Assembly (NCBI RefSeq): GCF_000526495.1
Contig: NZ_JAGE01000001.1
Span: 2,136,501 to 2,200,500 of the forward strand
From: Ruminiclostridium josui JCM 17888
GTDB taxonomy: Bacteria > Bacillota > Clostridia > Acetivibrionales > DSM-1351
Direction: 5' to 3'
DNA length: 64,000 nt
Made by a program: the position numbers and the translations under genes. Position 1 is the first letter of the stretch; each line of letters opens with the position of its first letter. Positions 1 through 9,775 of this stretch are shown here, one piece after another. The notes beneath the pieces are model-generated. The model worked only from the letters and a program-made list of their open reading frames with translations, did not search any database and was not told the DNA's origin.

Positions 1-417
1 GAGTCCTACAACCCGGATTTGAGTGTATCGGTGAAAGAGGCCATAACACTTTATGAACTGGTATCCGATTCACAGGTGGACAACACAACTGATGTAAAGA
101 TAAAAGCAAAGAACTATGGACTTGACAAAATAATAAATATAAGCAACGTAAACAGAAATATAACAAGACAGGAAACGGCGGCATTGATAATAAAACTTTA
201 CTGCCAGAGAACCGGAGCAGACTATAACAGATTGAGGGCTTCCTATAATAAAATAATAAAAGATGATTCAGCTATCGAGGCAAAATATGCAACACCTGTA
301 TATGCATGTCTTAATATGAATATCATGACCCTTGATACAAGCTCGAAGTTCAATCCATCCCTGTCAATTAACAGAAAAGACATTGTGGTTGCGTTTGAAA
401 AGATGCTTGAAGCATAG
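1..417 (+). CDS. SLH-domain protein, C-terminal fragment (5' end outside window)
   Basis: The reading frame is open from base 1, so the gene starts upstream of the window; only 138 residues are visible. They read as the end of one S-layer-homology repeat (YNPDLSVSVKEAI) followed by two degenerate SLH repeats, the last closing with FNPSLSINRKDIVVAFEKML before TAG. SLH modules normally anchor exported proteins to pyruvylated secondary cell-wall polymers. The arrangement resembles the C-terminus of the next gene, so the two are probably paralogues in one envelope operon. What the missing N-terminal part does cannot be said. Confidence 0.8.
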   Translation, partial: ESYNPDLSVSVKEAITLYELVSDSQVDNTTDVKIKAKNYGLDKIINISNVNRNITRQETAALIIKLYCQRTGADYNRLRASYNKIIKDDSAIEAKYATPVYACLNMNIMTLDTSSKFNPSLSINRKDIVVAFEKMLEA

Positions 418-467
418 ATTAACTTGTATGTATACCCGCCGGTAATACCGGCATGTGGAGGTTAAAA

Positions 468-3400
468 ATGAGGACAAAAAGGATATTTGCAGCTTTAGTA
501 TTAACGATATTTTTCATAACAACATATGGTTCAGTGTATGCAGCAACCATTGATGTGCCTGTACCTGCCGCACCAACACAGCTGTCAATTCCAAAAAGCA
601 GTCAAGGTACAGAGCCCAGCATAGGATATGATTCGGCAGATGGGGGAAAGTCTGGTTATTATGCAGACATTCAGTGGCAGGTGGCAAATCCGGCAGGCAA
701 GTATGTGAATATATACCTTCAGGAATCACCAAAAGGCTACAGAACTGCGAAACCTACATATTTAAAAGAGAAAGATCTTCCTGCAATTACAACCCCAATT
801 AGAATGAGAGATCTTACTTCGGGAACTGTGTACACTGCAACTTCAAAAGCATATGCAACAGAGGTTGACCCATTAACAGGTAAAGTATATAAATCCGGTG
901 AGTCCGAGAGCTCAAACCTTGTAAAATTTATGACTGATATAAACATACAGTGTATTACATCAGGAACAAATAAAATAAAGATAGTTTGGGATGATGTATG
1001 GAATGACGGCAAGAGAATAAATTATCAACTGTATGTTTCAGAAAATAAGGATTTTGCAAATACGCTTCCTATTACTGTTACACAGGAACAGATAAGCGCA
1101 ACCGGCCCGGTATATGTAAATCAGTCTGATGGAACACTGGAGTATGAGCATACAGTTAAAGATCCGGGAAGAGTGTATTATGTCAAAATTGTTCCTGTTG
1201 TATCTGACCAGTCAATTATTAAAAAGTCACAAACAGAAACTATATTGGTAAGCACACATATTTTAGTAAAAACATCTAGAGTATCAACGACAGATGACGG
1301 AACAATCTGGAGACTTGATTGGAGTCCCGTTATAACAGGACTTTCATCTTCTAACATAACCGTTCAGTATCAGATAAATAGATTTGAATCTGACAATATG
1401 CCTAAGATAATAATGGTGGAAACTGGTACAACAACATTTATTACAGTGCCTGACGGGCAGGAAAACAGTTACATGATAAGGGCAATTGTAAAGAAGGATG
1501 GACTGCCATATTATCCAAGCAATATAGATATAGTTTCAGACAAGGTTACACTTAAGGAGAGTGATGTTCCTGCATCGCCTTCCACACCGGAACTTGTACC
1601 TGAGTTTAGGGATTCGTTGGATTCCATTATAATAGCCTACGAAGATGTTAAGGACACTAACGGAGTAATCATTAAAAAAGGAGAACTTGGAAAGGATACG
1701 GCAACTATATTATGGCGTTTGCCTAAAAAGGCGGATGGTACAATAGACTCGGATGTTATGTATGATTTATGGCTTTTAGAGGATTCAGGAGCAATAGATG
1801 CTCCTCCTATAGAAACAAAGATACAGACAAATTTTAAACCGGGTAATGCGAATTTTGTACAGGACGAAGCCAATGGTGGAAAGGTTATAGGCTATAAATA
1901 TAAAATTGAAAACCTACAGCCAAACCATACCTATTATTTCAGAATAATAGCCAAGAAAACCTTTGCAGAAGAAAAAGACGGAATTATTCAAAATGTAGAG
2001 CATACTTCAACTCCAGCACTTAAGGTAATTGTTACACTACCCGGAGGGTCAATAGATACCCCGTTGATACCGTCAAACCCACCTCTTCAGATAAGGAAAC
2101 AGGAAGACGGAATCAAAGACATGATTACCGATACTAGCATAACAATACAGTTGAAAAACAGGTGGTTTGAACAGTTTGATTCTGCTACGGGCAAATGGTC
2201 ATATATACAGGCAGACAAAACATCTATGTCTGACATACCACCATATAATCCACAAACAACGCCGCCGGATAATCAGAACTATAGAAAAGTTGAATATGAT
2301 AGTGGAGTAACTTTGTATGTGGGTTGTACCGAGTATACGCCAGGTATTGATATATCATCAATAAACACGTATAAATTGGAAAATGTGTCAACAACTCCTA
2401 ATGATGATTTGGAGGACATGTATCTTAATGTACCTGAAAATGTACCCGTTCCGGCTTCTGGAACTCCAGTTTATGCAAAGCACAATGTAGTTGTACCTGT
2501 GAAAGATTTAAAACCTAATACAACCTATATACTGTGGGTAAGAGCAGCCAGAGCTGGTAATCCTCCGTTGCTTTCAGATGTTTCTAATCCAATAATTTTT
2601 ACTACTTTGCCTACACCTGATGATACTATAGAAAAGCCTGTAGTTCCTGAACTCAGATGTACTAATGTTTCTGATACATTTGCTGATTTGGCATGGACTT
2701 ACAAGGAGCAGAATACATATTATCTAAAATATGGCACTGTGGATGATATCGCAAGGGCACAAGGCTCTTTAAAAATCACAGGAGCGCAGATAAAAAACTC
2801 TGGCCTTGACTATGTGAGGATAACAGGATTGACTGCAGATACTCAGTATTATTTCTGGATTCAAGCAGAAGCATTCAATTCTGACTTATCAGCCAGTGAA
2901 AAATCAGAATGGAGTGATTCACTGCCTTTAAGGACATTAAAGCTGATACCTCCTTCAACACCAAGAGGCTTTGGAGTTAAGAATACTGCGGATGCAGTGA
3001 CCAAGAACAGTATAACCTTTGAATGGATTCAGGAACCGGGACTTACTTATATACTTGAAATTGCAGGGAAAATTGACTATTCCGATGCAAAAGTATATGA
3101 GTGTGGAAGTGTTGCCGAATTCAAGGTTGAAGGACTTACATCCAACTTCAGATATTATGCAAGGCTATATGCATATGATCCGGTTAAAAAACTTCGCTCA
3201 CTGCCCACTCAAAGTATCAGCGTCAGAACATTGAGAAGCAGTGACGACTATGATTCAGACCAGGATGTAGACCATCCGATTACAGGAGATGTTATAGAGA
3301 AGGCGCCCACCATTGTAAATGGCACTTGGGTTGTTAAGATAACAGGGGTAAATGCTGACAGACTTGTACAGATAATAATGACTGACAATATACTTGACTA

Positions 3401-4424
3401 CACCGTTGATTTATCCAAGCCGCCGGCGCCTGCAACAAATATATCCCTTATGATATCAAAAAAGGTGTTTGACAAACTGGAACAACTTAAAGAGAATATT
3501 GCCTTTAAGACTGCGGCTGTCACATATAATTTGAAAGCAGGAATACTTTCAAATGTAACTACCACAGATACTAAAAAGGAACAGATATATACCTTTGATA
3601 TTGTACTAACACCTCAGAAACCATATACCCGGGCAAATGAGCTTATACTAAGGCAGCCTCTGGCACAGATGGGGGTAACACTTGACACAGGTGCAAGTAT
3701 AATGACTATATCAAAATTTGCAATACCGTTGATAATCAGTTATCCCTATACAAACTCAAAGGATTATGTTGAGGGGAAAACTTTGGGATACCAATATAAC
3801 GGAGTAACAAGCAGTTGGGAGAAAAAAGCTACGTCAAACAAATTCGACATAGACAACAGCAAGGGCTTTATAAGCTTCCAAGCAGAGACACCCGGAATTT
3901 ATGCACTTGCTGACAGGACTAATAACTTGTTTGATGATATATATGGCCATACCTATGAAGACTCTATACTGAATGTTGCCATGGCCCACAATCTTAAAAG
4001 TATAACAAGTCGTATGTTTAATCCTGATAAGAATGCAACAGTAGGAGAAGCAGTAAAGCTTGCATTTGACAGCATGGAATATAACTATGGCAGTGATTTT
4101 ATGGATTTGGCAGTAAAGACGGGATTAATAAAGTCCGGAAAAACAGCTTCAGCAATTCTTACAAGACAGGATGCTGCGTACTTGGCAACAGTATTGTATG
4201 AAATGAAAACAAATACAAGAGTTAATGGAAACAAGGACGTAATCTCAACATACAAAGACTACAGCAAGATAGATAAGACAATCCTGAATAAAGTTGCCTT
4301 TGCGGCTGAAAACGGATTTTTACCTTATCAGTCATCTACACTGTTTAACCCAACCCAAAGTGTTACAAGGGGAGAACTGATGTATATGTTGGAAAAAGCG
4401 CTGGTACTTGCAGGAGACATATAA
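468..4424 (+). CDS. Large secreted fibronectin-III-like / SLH surface protein
   Basis: 1318 residues. An in-frame ATG lies at 453, but GTGGAGG at 455-461 suits the ATG at 468. A signal peptide (MRTKRIFAALVLTIFF, ending near VYA) starts the protein. It is followed by about seven fibronectin-III-like beta modules over roughly residues 35-925, recognised by recurring patterns such as LTSGTVYTA, LQPNHTYYFRI, LKPNTTYILWVRA and LTADTQYYFWIQAEA. A distinct region covers about 930-1150, and three degenerate SLH repeats cover the last 150 residues (for example TLFNPTQSVTRGELMYMLEKAL). The likely role is an extracellular scaffold or adhesin tethered to the wall; no catalytic motif was seen. It lies 50 bp after the preceding SLH gene and 18 bp before the next, consistent with one operon. 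Confidence 0.85.
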   Translation: MRTKRIFAALVLTIFFITTYGSVYAATIDVPVPAAPTQLSIPKSSQGTEPSIGYDSADGGKSGYYADIQWQVANPAGKYVNIYLQESPKGYRTAKPTYLKEKDLPAITTPIRMRDLTSGTVYTATSKAYATEVDPLTGKVYKSGESESSNLVKFMTDINIQCITSGTNKIKIVWDDVWNDGKRINYQLYVSENKDFANTLPITVTQEQISATGPVYVNQSDGTLEYEHTVKDPGRVYYVKIVPVVSDQSIIKKSQTETILVSTHILVKTSRVSTTDDGTIWRLDWSPVITGLSSSNITVQYQINRFESDNMPKIIMVETGTTTFITVPDGQENSYMIRAIVKKDGLPYYPSNIDIVSDKVTLKESDVPASPSTPELVPEFRDSLDSIIIAYEDVKDTNGVIIKKGELGKDTATILWRLPKKADGTIDSDVMYDLWLLEDSGAIDAPPIETKIQTNFKPGNANFVQDEANGGKVIGYKYKIENLQPNHTYYFRIIAKKTFAEEKDGIIQNVEHTSTPALKVIVTLPGGSIDTPLIPSNPPLQIRKQEDGIKDMITDTSITIQLKNRWFEQFDSATGKWSYIQADKTSMSDIPPYNPQTTPPDNQNYRKVEYDSGVTLYVGCTEYTPGIDISSINTYKLENVSTTPNDDLEDMYLNVPENVPVPASGTPVYAKHNVVVPVKDLKPNTTYILWVRAARAGNPPLLSDVSNPIIFTTLPTPDDTIEKPVVPELRCTNVSDTFADLAWTYKEQNTYYLKYGTVDDIARAQGSLKITGAQIKNSGLDYVRITGLTADTQYYFWIQAEAFNSDLSASEKSEWSDSLPLRTLKLIPPSTPRGFGVKNTADAVTKNSITFEWIQEPGLTYILEIAGKIDYSDAKVYECGSVAEFKVEGLTSNFRYYARLYAYDPVKKLRSLPTQSISVRTLRSSDDYDSDQDVDHPITGDVIEKAPTIVNGTWVVKITGVNADRLVQIIMTDNILDYTVDLSKPPAPATNISLMISKKVFDKLEQLKENIAFKTAAVTYNLKAGILSNVTTTDTKKEQIYTFDIVLTPQKPYTRANELILRQPLAQMGVTLDTGASIMTISKFAIPLIISYPYTNSKDYVEGKTLGYQYNGVTSSWEKKATSNKFDIDNSKGFISFQAETPGIYALADRTNNLFDDIYGHTYEDSILNVAMAHNLKSITSRMFNPDKNATVGEAVKLAFDSMEYNYGSDFMDLAVKTGLIKSGKTASAILTRQDAAYLATVLYEMKTNTRVNGNKDVISTYKDYSKIDKTILNKVAFAAENGFLPYQSSTLFNPTQSVTRGELMYMLEKALVLAGDI

Positions 4425-4442
4425 ACAAAGGACGGAGAATTT

Positions 4443-5291
4443 ATGAAAAAGCGCATTACCAGATATATAGCCATATTATTAGCGGCAGTAGTATTGTTTA
4501 CTATAGGAGTACAGGATGTTCAGGCGCATGGAGTTAAAGTAACTACACAGAAGATTGACGGCAAATACAAGCTCACTCTTACGAGTCAAGAGTCCGGTTT
4601 AGGCGTTAACATACTGGCATTCAGTATTTCAAAAGGTAAAACAATTAATATTGCCTATACATTAAAAAAGGGTGCAGTGACTTCTGCTTCAACAGAAATT
4701 GATGAGTCAATGGTTTTAGCACCTTTCAGAGTTATAACAACAAACTCCGATGATATAGATGGAAGACCATTTTCAGATATTGCTAATACCGAGTTTGATG
4801 AATATATCAGGCACTTGCACGATGTGGGTATAACTTCAGGGTTCTCAGATGGAACATTTAGACCGAGTAATACACTATCACGTGCTGAGGCGGCTACAAT
4901 GCTATCGGTGGCATTAAACTTAAAACCTGATGATTCTCAAAATACCAAACTGAAGGATGTAAACGATCATTGGGGCAAGAAGTATATAAATGCCGTTGTT
5001 AATAAAGGCATAATGACTGGTTACTCGGACAAGACATTTAGACCAAACAATAAAATAACGGTTGCAGAGGTTTGTACAATAATAAGCAAATCCTTTAGTT
5101 TTAAAACAAAAGCTCAGGGTACATTTGGAAAATTGAAGAAAAACCAATGGTATTCAGCTTATGTACAAAACGTATTTAATTTAAAAATTTTAACTATTGA
5201 GGATAGTATATACAAAAACTTCTCCGAAAATGGAAATATTTCCAGAGGAAACTTTGCAATGATGCTCAGCAGAGCGCTTTCTACGTTTTAA
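4443..5291 (+). CDS. Secreted three-repeat SLH protein
   Basis: 282 residues, ATG preceded by GGACGGAG. A signal peptide covers residues 1-29 (ends VQAHG). About 75 residues of unassigned beta-rich sequence follow, then three SLH repeats: the first with FSDGTFRPSNTLSRAEAATM, the second with YSDKTFRPNNKITVAEV, the third more diverged (ISRGNFAMMLSRAL). The first two are textbook SLH repeats, so wall anchoring is well supported. With so little other sequence it may be a minor S-layer or wall-coat protein. It is the third SLH gene in a row. Confidence 0.85.
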   Translation: MKKRITRYIAILLAAVVLFTIGVQDVQAHGVKVTTQKIDGKYKLTLTSQESGLGVNILAFSISKGKTINIAYTLKKGAVTSASTEIDESMVLAPFRVITTNSDDIDGRPFSDIANTEFDEYIRHLHDVGITSGFSDGTFRPSNTLSRAEAATMLSVALNLKPDDSQNTKLKDVNDHWGKKYINAVVNKGIMTGYSDKTFRPNNKITVAEVCTIISKSFSFKTKAQGTFGKLKKNQWYSAYVQNVFNLKILTIEDSIYKNFSENGNISRGNFAMMLSRALSTF

Positions 5292-5426
5292 TAGATACAA
5301 AATGTAAGAAAACTTATCATGTATACGACTTTTTCAAAAAGGTAATAATTTTATTATCTTGAACTGATTTTGATTAAATTCGGACAAAATCGGCAAGGAA
5401 ATTTAATTATTATAAGGTGAGTATAT

Positions 5427-6179
5427 ATGAGAAAGTTTTCTTTTATTTTTGTGGCTGTTTTATTAGTTGGAGCTATTATTGGTACTGCATATTACATAAC
5501 GGAAAAAAACAACATTAATGAAGGACAGATTTCTATTAAGGATGCTTTTAATTACTCCGGCGCTAAAATGTTAGTTAACGATGTATATTTTTTCGCCAGG
5601 GCATCGGACAAATATAAGACTGTAAGTGAGTTATCAAAAGTATGTGAGGATGTATTCAAAACTCTGGAAATTTCCAAGTACTCAAAGAATACAACTAGTT
5701 CTGATTATCTGGCAAAAACAGATATGCAAGGAACAACAAAGGATGGAGTTAAAATATCTGCAATGGCAAGTATTGTTGGGAATAAGTCAGGTAATAGAGA
5801 CAAATATATAACTATAGATGCAACTGAGGCCGGAGATGGAAAAGCATTACTGCTTAGGGAAAAAATCGAAGATGTATTTAAAAGACATAAACTCAAAGCA
5901 GAAATAAACTCTTGCATTACCGGAACATATGAAGGTAATCTCAAAGACGAGCAATTAGAAAATATATGTAGAAAAATACTTAATGAAAGTTCAGCTAAAA
6001 AGATTGATAGCTTCAGACAACAAAACGAAATCAGTGTATCAGCTTTTTCACCTTTAATAGGAGATAAGTTAAGAATTGGCGGTAAAAATGTAAATCTTGG
6101 AATAGCTTTTAGGTACAACAAACTAGAAAACAGGACATATTTATGGGTGGCAACACCTGTAGTCAATGCAGAGTATTAA
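5427..6179 (+). CDS. ywmB: YwmB-like exported protein
   Basis: 250 residues, ATG after AAGGTGAG. One N-terminal hydrophobic segment (residues 5-24) suggests a signal anchor, with the rest outside the membrane. The family call rests on gene order: in B. subtilis ywmB-murAA-spoIID-spoIIQ are consecutive, and the next three genes here are murA, spoIID and a spoIIQ-like gene. Length and the motif TGTYEGNLKDEQLE fit the YwmB family (TATA-binding-protein-like fold). Its molecular role is unknown. It is 40 bp upstream of murA with no terminator between them, so co-transcription is likely. Confidence 0.7.
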   Translation: MRKFSFIFVAVLLVGAIIGTAYYITEKNNINEGQISIKDAFNYSGAKMLVNDVYFFARASDKYKTVSELSKVCEDVFKTLEISKYSKNTTSSDYLAKTDMQGTTKDGVKISAMASIVGNKSGNRDKYITIDATEAGDGKALLLREKIEDVFKRHKLKAEINSCITGTYEGNLKDEQLENICRKILNESSAKKIDSFRQQNEISVSAFSPLIGDKLRIGGKNVNLGIAFRYNKLENRTYLWVATPVVNAEY

Positions 6180-6219
6180 ACAAAAGATAAAATAATAAAA
6201 TACGAAAGGAAGAGCTCAA

Positions 6220-7482
6220 TTGGCTAAATATGTAATCAGTGAAGGTGTGCCTTTGAGAGGCAGTGTAAAAGTAGACGGTGCAAAAAATGCAGTTCTTCCA
6301 ATTATAGCGGCGTCCCTGCTAAGTGATTCAAAAAGCATAATAGAAGAAGTTCCTGACTTGAATGATGTAAGGGTAATGTGTGATTTATTAAGGTGTCTGG
6401 GGACAGATGTTCAAAAGCAATCCGACTCCACAACCATATCTTTTGAGACTGGGGAAATAACAAATGCAACTGCTCCATATGAGCTGGTAAACAAGCTTAG
6501 AGCATCTTTTTTGGTAATGGGGCCCATGCTTGCCAGAACAGGCTATGTGAGAGTTGCTTTGCCGGGAGGATGTCCCATAGGCTCAAGGCCTGTTGATTTA
6601 CACCTAAAAGGCTTTGCTGCCTTGGGAGCAGAAATAACTCAGGGGCACGGCTATATAGAAGCCAGAAGAAATAAAAGTCTGGTGGGAAACAAGATATATC
6701 TAGATTTTCCCAGTGTAGGTGCTACAGAAAACATTATGATGGCAGCCGTAATGGCTGAAGGTCAGACAACAATAGAGAATGCTGCCAATGAACCAGAGAT
6801 AGTTGACTTGGCCAGCTATCTCAACGAAATGGGTGCCAATGTTATCGGTGCAGGAACAGATACAATAAGAATAGAGGGTGTTAAGAGTTTAAAGGGGTGT
6901 AGACATACTGTCATTCCAGACCGTATTGAGGCAGGTACATTTATGATAGCTGCTGCAATTACAAACGGTGAAGTAAGAATTGAAAATGTGGTTCCAGACC
7001 ACCTAAAACCAGTAGTTGCAAAACTAAAGGAAACAGGACTGGAAATTTCAGAGGAATTGTCTGCAATAACAGTAAGAAGTACGGGAGAATTAAAACCAAT
7101 AGATGTTAAAACACTGCCATATCCCGGATTTCCAACTGATATGCAGGCTCAAATCACATCAATGCTTTCACGTATTCCCGGTACAAGTATGGTAATTGAA
7201 ACTATATTTGAGAACAGGTTTATGCACGTAAGTGAATTAAAGCGAATGGGTGCAAACATAAAGATTGATGGAAGAACCGCCGTAATTGAAGGAAAATCAT
7301 GCCTTACGGGAGCATGTGTAAAAGCAACGGACTTGAGAGCAGGCGCGGCTTTGGTGCTGGCGGGCCTTGCAGCAGAGGGCGCAACCGAAATAGGCGAAAT
7401 ACAGCACATAGACAGAGGATATTCAGGATTTGCAGAAAAGCTGAGATCTCTTGGAGCGAAAATAGAAAGAGTTGAGGATTAG
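6220..7482 (+). CDS. murA: UDP-N-acetylglucosamine 1-carboxyvinyltransferase
   Basis: 420 residues, TTG start after GAAAGGAAGAG; no ATG fits the conserved N-terminus. MurA catalyses the first committed step of peptidoglycan synthesis: transfer of enolpyruvate from PEP to UDP-GlcNAc in the cytoplasm. Visible family features are the K22-N23 pair (AKNAVLP), the catalytic cysteine C118 in [13 protein letters not shown] (the fosfomycin target, so the sequence predicts the sensitive form), and the C-terminal [13 protein letters not shown]. Full family length. A terminator follows at 7516-7548. Its position between ywmB and spoIID mirrors the Bacillus murAA locus. Confidence 0.97.
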   Translation: MAKYVISEGVPLRGSVKVDGAKNAVLPIIAASLLSDSKSIIEEVPDLNDVRVMCDLLRCLGTDVQKQSDSTTISFETGEITNATAPYELVNKLRASFLVMGPMLARTGYVRVALPGGCPIGSRPVDLHLKGFAALGAEITQGHGYIEARRNKSLVGNKIYLDFPSVGATENIMMAAVMAEGQTTIENAANEPEIVDLASYLNEMGANVIGAGTDTIRIEGVKSLKGCRHTVIPDRIEAGTFMIAAAITNGEVRIENVVPDHLKPVVAKLKETGLEISEELSAITVRSTGELKPIDVKTLPYPGFPTDMQAQITSMLSRIPGTSMVIETIFENRFMHVSELKRMGANIKIDGRTAVIEGKSCLTGACVKATDLRAGAALVLAGLAAEGATEIGEIQHIDRGYSGFAEKLRSLGAKIERVED

Positions 7483-7515
7483 AGGGTAATAAAAACATAA
7501 AAATATATATTTAAA

Positions 7516-7548
7516 AGCGGGTTTGCTAATATGGTAAGCTCGTTTTTT
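7516..7548 (+). terminator. Rho-independent terminator after murA
   Basis: An 11-bp stem (AGCGGGTTTGC pairing with GTAAGCTCGTT through several G-U pairs) around a 7-nt loop, running into T6. It separates murA from spoIID, so spoIID probably has its own promoter. Confidence 0.75.
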
Positions 7549-7573
7549 GCATGTTAATATATAATTATGCCAG

Positions 7574-7596
7574 TTCATAAAAAATCTTTTTATGAA
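7574..7596. repeat. Perfect 10-bp inverted repeat upstream of spoIID
   Basis: TTCATAAAAA - ATC - TTTTTATGAA, about 70 bp upstream of the spoIID start and 26 bp after the murA terminator. It could be an operator for a dimeric regulator or a weak second terminator. No known sporulation consensus matches it. Confidence 0.4.
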
Positions 7597-7665
7597 TATA
7601 TATAATCAATGGCACTGTAAAGTGTCCGTATTTTGAACAGGTACATTGGGACATGGGTGGTTAAA

Positions 7666-8694
7666 ATGAAAAAAGTTATCAGCTATATATTATTAATGGC
7701 TATTATTGTTGTATTGGTTCCTTTTGGGATTATCAAGATGAATGGTAAAGAGGAAGGCCCAATACAGGTTCCGGACAAAATAAAGTCAAATACCGGTACT
7801 GAAAAACAAGAAAATGAAATTACTATAAATGTTTACATACATACTCAAAAAAAAACCGTGAAGATGTACTTGGAGGACTATATTAAGGGTGTTTTAGCAG
7901 CGGAAATGCCTGCTGAGTTTGATATAGAGGCCTTAAAGGCACAGGCTGTGGCTGCCAGAACATATGCACTGGGAAGGGCGGCCAAGCTGTATGGTTCAAG
8001 GGGTGTACATGATGATGCAGATGTATGCACTGACCATACACATTGTCAAGCGTGGTTAAGCAAGGAACAGGCCATGAAAAATTGGGGACTACTATCTTCT
8101 TTTAAATACTGGAATAAGATAACCGAGGCGGTTAATGAAACAGAAGGTCAGGTTATCGAATATAACAAAGTACTTATAAACCCGCTATTCCATTCCAATA
8201 GTGGAGGGCACACAGAGAATGTGGAGGATGTTTGGAGTGGGACAAGTGAGCCATACCTTAAGGGAGTTAAAAGCATGGGTGAGGATAAGTTTAAGGAGTA
8301 TGAAAGTACTATTGTGTTGTCGGAATCTGAAATGATAAATACCTTGAAAAAAAATAATCCTAAGATTAAAATTAGTGGCAAGAATCTACTTGAAAATATT
8401 AAAATAAATGGATATTCTTCAGGGAATAGAGTATTAAGTATGAATATAGGCAACGTAAAAATAAAGGGAACTGATTTTCGTAAAATGTTCAATCTAAAGT
8501 CTACCAACTTTAAATTAAAAAGAATAGCTGGAGGTAAAATATCCATTACAACATACGGTTATGGTCACGGAGTGGGTATGAGCCAGTGTGGTGCAGACTA
8601 TATGGCTCAGAAGGGAAGTACATATAAGGAGATTTTGAAGTACTATTATAAAGGTGTTGAGATTACAAAGCTGGACTTATCGAGGAAAAATTAA
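7666..8694 (+). CDS. spoIID: Stage II sporulation protein D (lytic transglycosylase)
   Basis: 342 residues from the ATG at 7666 (GGGTGG six bases upstream); an upstream in-frame TTG at 7633 has no ribosome site. In the family SpoIID is the membrane-anchored mother-cell enzyme that cleaves glycan strands during engulfment, with SpoIIM and SpoIIP. One N-terminal membrane segment (residues 4-24) is followed by the SpoIID domain: the catalytic glutamate is probably E80 in AAEMPAEF, after which come ALKAQAVAARTYAL, the conserved C121/C127 region (CTDHTHCQAW) and the terminal YGYGHGVGMSQCGA. Complete. It sits directly before the spoIIQ-like gene, as in Bacillus. Confidence 0.95.
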   Translation: MKKVISYILLMAIIVVLVPFGIIKMNGKEEGPIQVPDKIKSNTGTEKQENEITINVYIHTQKKTVKMYLEDYIKGVLAAEMPAEFDIEALKAQAVAARTYALGRAAKLYGSRGVHDDADVCTDHTHCQAWLSKEQAMKNWGLLSSFKYWNKITEAVNETEGQVIEYNKVLINPLFHSNSGGHTENVEDVWSGTSEPYLKGVKSMGEDKFKEYESTIVLSESEMINTLKKNNPKIKISGKNLLENIKINGYSSGNRVLSMNIGNVKIKGTDFRKMFNLKSTNFKLKRIAGGKISITTYGYGHGVGMSQCGADYMAQKGSTYKEILKYYYKGVEITKLDLSRKN

Positions 8695-8712
8695 ATCCAC
8701 CATTATATCCAT

Positions 8713-8741
8713 GTATATTGTTTACAATATAGGAAACAATA
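8713..8741 (+). promoter_or_regulatory. Possible sigma-F-type promoter for the spoIIQ-like gene
   Basis: GTATA at 8713-8717 and GGAAACAATA at 8732-8741 resemble the sigma-F pattern (GYATA, then GGnnAnAnTR). The spacing is 14 nt, one or two shorter than usual. spoIIQ is a classic forespore gene, which supports the guess. An inverted repeat ATATTGT-TT-ACAATAT overlaps the spacer. Confidence 0.4.
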
Positions 8742-8765
8742 TTTAATGGAGGTGGAATATACAAT

Positions 8766-9590
8766 ATGAAGAAACTTATTCCAGACGAAAATAATTGGAA
8801 AAACAAATTGTCTAAATTTTTCAGCGGCAAGGGGCTTTATATAGTTTTGGCAGTTTGTATAATATTTGTTGCGGCAACGGCAATATTATTAACAACTCAA
8901 AACATGAACTCTGATGTCGGTATGGATACCGGTAAAATAATTCCTGGTGAAGTTGCTAATGATGGTCAGGATGATGCATCAAAAGCAGTGTCCGGCAAAT
9001 TGGACAAGACTGGAGCAGCAAATCAGACTACGGGTGCAAAAACTGCACAGTCGGCGGCAAATGAGACTGCAAAGTCCACACCAACACCACCAAAATCAGG
9101 TACCGATAAAAGTAAAAGTACCTCAGCAAATGTAAATGCTATTGTTAAGTTCAGCTGTAGGCCGGTAGATGGTCCTATTATGAAAGACTTTACCCGTGAT
9201 ATTAATACTTTCTCAGAATCAAAAACTCTGGGAGATATAAGAGCACATGACGGTATTGATTTCAAGGTAGATAAGCTTACAAAAGTTAGAGCAGTTGCAG
9301 CCGGAACAATATCAAAGGTAGAGGATAATGCCAATGGAATAACTGTTGAGATAACCCATTCAAATAACTTGAAAACCAGATATGCGGGATTGTCCAAGCA
9401 GAATCTTGAGGACATAAGCTGTGGATTAAAGGTCAAAGCCAATGAGATAATTGGACTTGTAGGTGACCCAATTCAGATAGAGTGTGAAGACGGACCGCAC
9501 CTTCATTTTCAGGTTTTGAAAAACGGTAAATCAGTTGATCCGGCACCCTATTTAAGTGTACCGTCAACTGCTAATGGACAAGAAAAATAA
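8766..9590 (+). CDS. spoIIQ: SpoIIQ-like M23 (LytM) peptidase
   Basis: 274 residues, ATG after GGAGGTGG. Residues 1-21 are cytoplasmic, 22-43 a membrane segment, 45-125 a Ser/Thr/Ala-rich linker, and 130-265 an M23 LytM domain. The zinc ligands look intact: H161 and D165 in HDGIDF, H245 and H247 in HLHF. In sporulating bacteria SpoIIQ in the forespore membrane contacts SpoIIIAH across the intermembrane space during engulfment. The B. subtilis protein lacks a complete metal site, whereas clostridial ones often keep it. Position right after spoIID supports the call; a generic M23 endopeptidase is the alternative. A terminator follows. Confidence 0.8.
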   Translation: MKKLIPDENNWKNKLSKFFSGKGLYIVLAVCIIFVAATAILLTTQNMNSDVGMDTGKIIPGEVANDGQDDASKAVSGKLDKTGAANQTTGAKTAQSAANETAKSTPTPPKSGTDKSKSTSANVNAIVKFSCRPVDGPIMKDFTRDINTFSESKTLGDIRAHDGIDFKVDKLTKVRAVAAGTISKVEDNANGITVEITHSNNLKTRYAGLSKQNLEDISCGLKVKANEIIGLVGDPIQIECEDGPHLHFQVLKNGKSVDPAPYLSVPSTANGQEK

Positions 9591-9619
9591 AACAAAACAC
9601 TCATAATACATTACAGAAG

Positions 9620-9662
9620 AAGTACCGTACATCTAGGATTAATAGATGGAGGTACTTTTCTT
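9620..9662 (+). terminator. Terminator after the spoIIQ-like gene
   Basis: Nested hairpin: AAGTACC (9620-9626) pairs with GGTACTT (9651-9657), enclosing CATCTA/TAGATG (9630-9635/9643-9648), followed by TTTTCTTT. It isolates the sporulation group from ddl. Confidence 0.7.
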
Positions 9663-9700
9663 TATGTAAAATTCATGGAAAGGGCTTTCTCTGGGCATTA

Positions 9701-9729
9701 TTGTATTATTGGTACTTAAATAGTAAAAT
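9701..9729 (+). promoter_or_regulatory. Candidate sigma-A promoter for ddl
   Basis: TTGTAT at 9701-9706, 17-nt spacer, TAAAAT at 9724-9729, 46 bp upstream of the ddl start and just after a terminator. Confidence 0.55.
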
Positions 9730-9775
9730 AGTAAATATAATTTAATAATTAATTAGAATATTTGGGGGTAACCAG

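Noticed and set aside
7633-7665. Longer start for spoIID at the TTG
   Set aside because: No ribosome site upstream, and the ATG at 7666 has a good site and begins with a proper membrane anchor.
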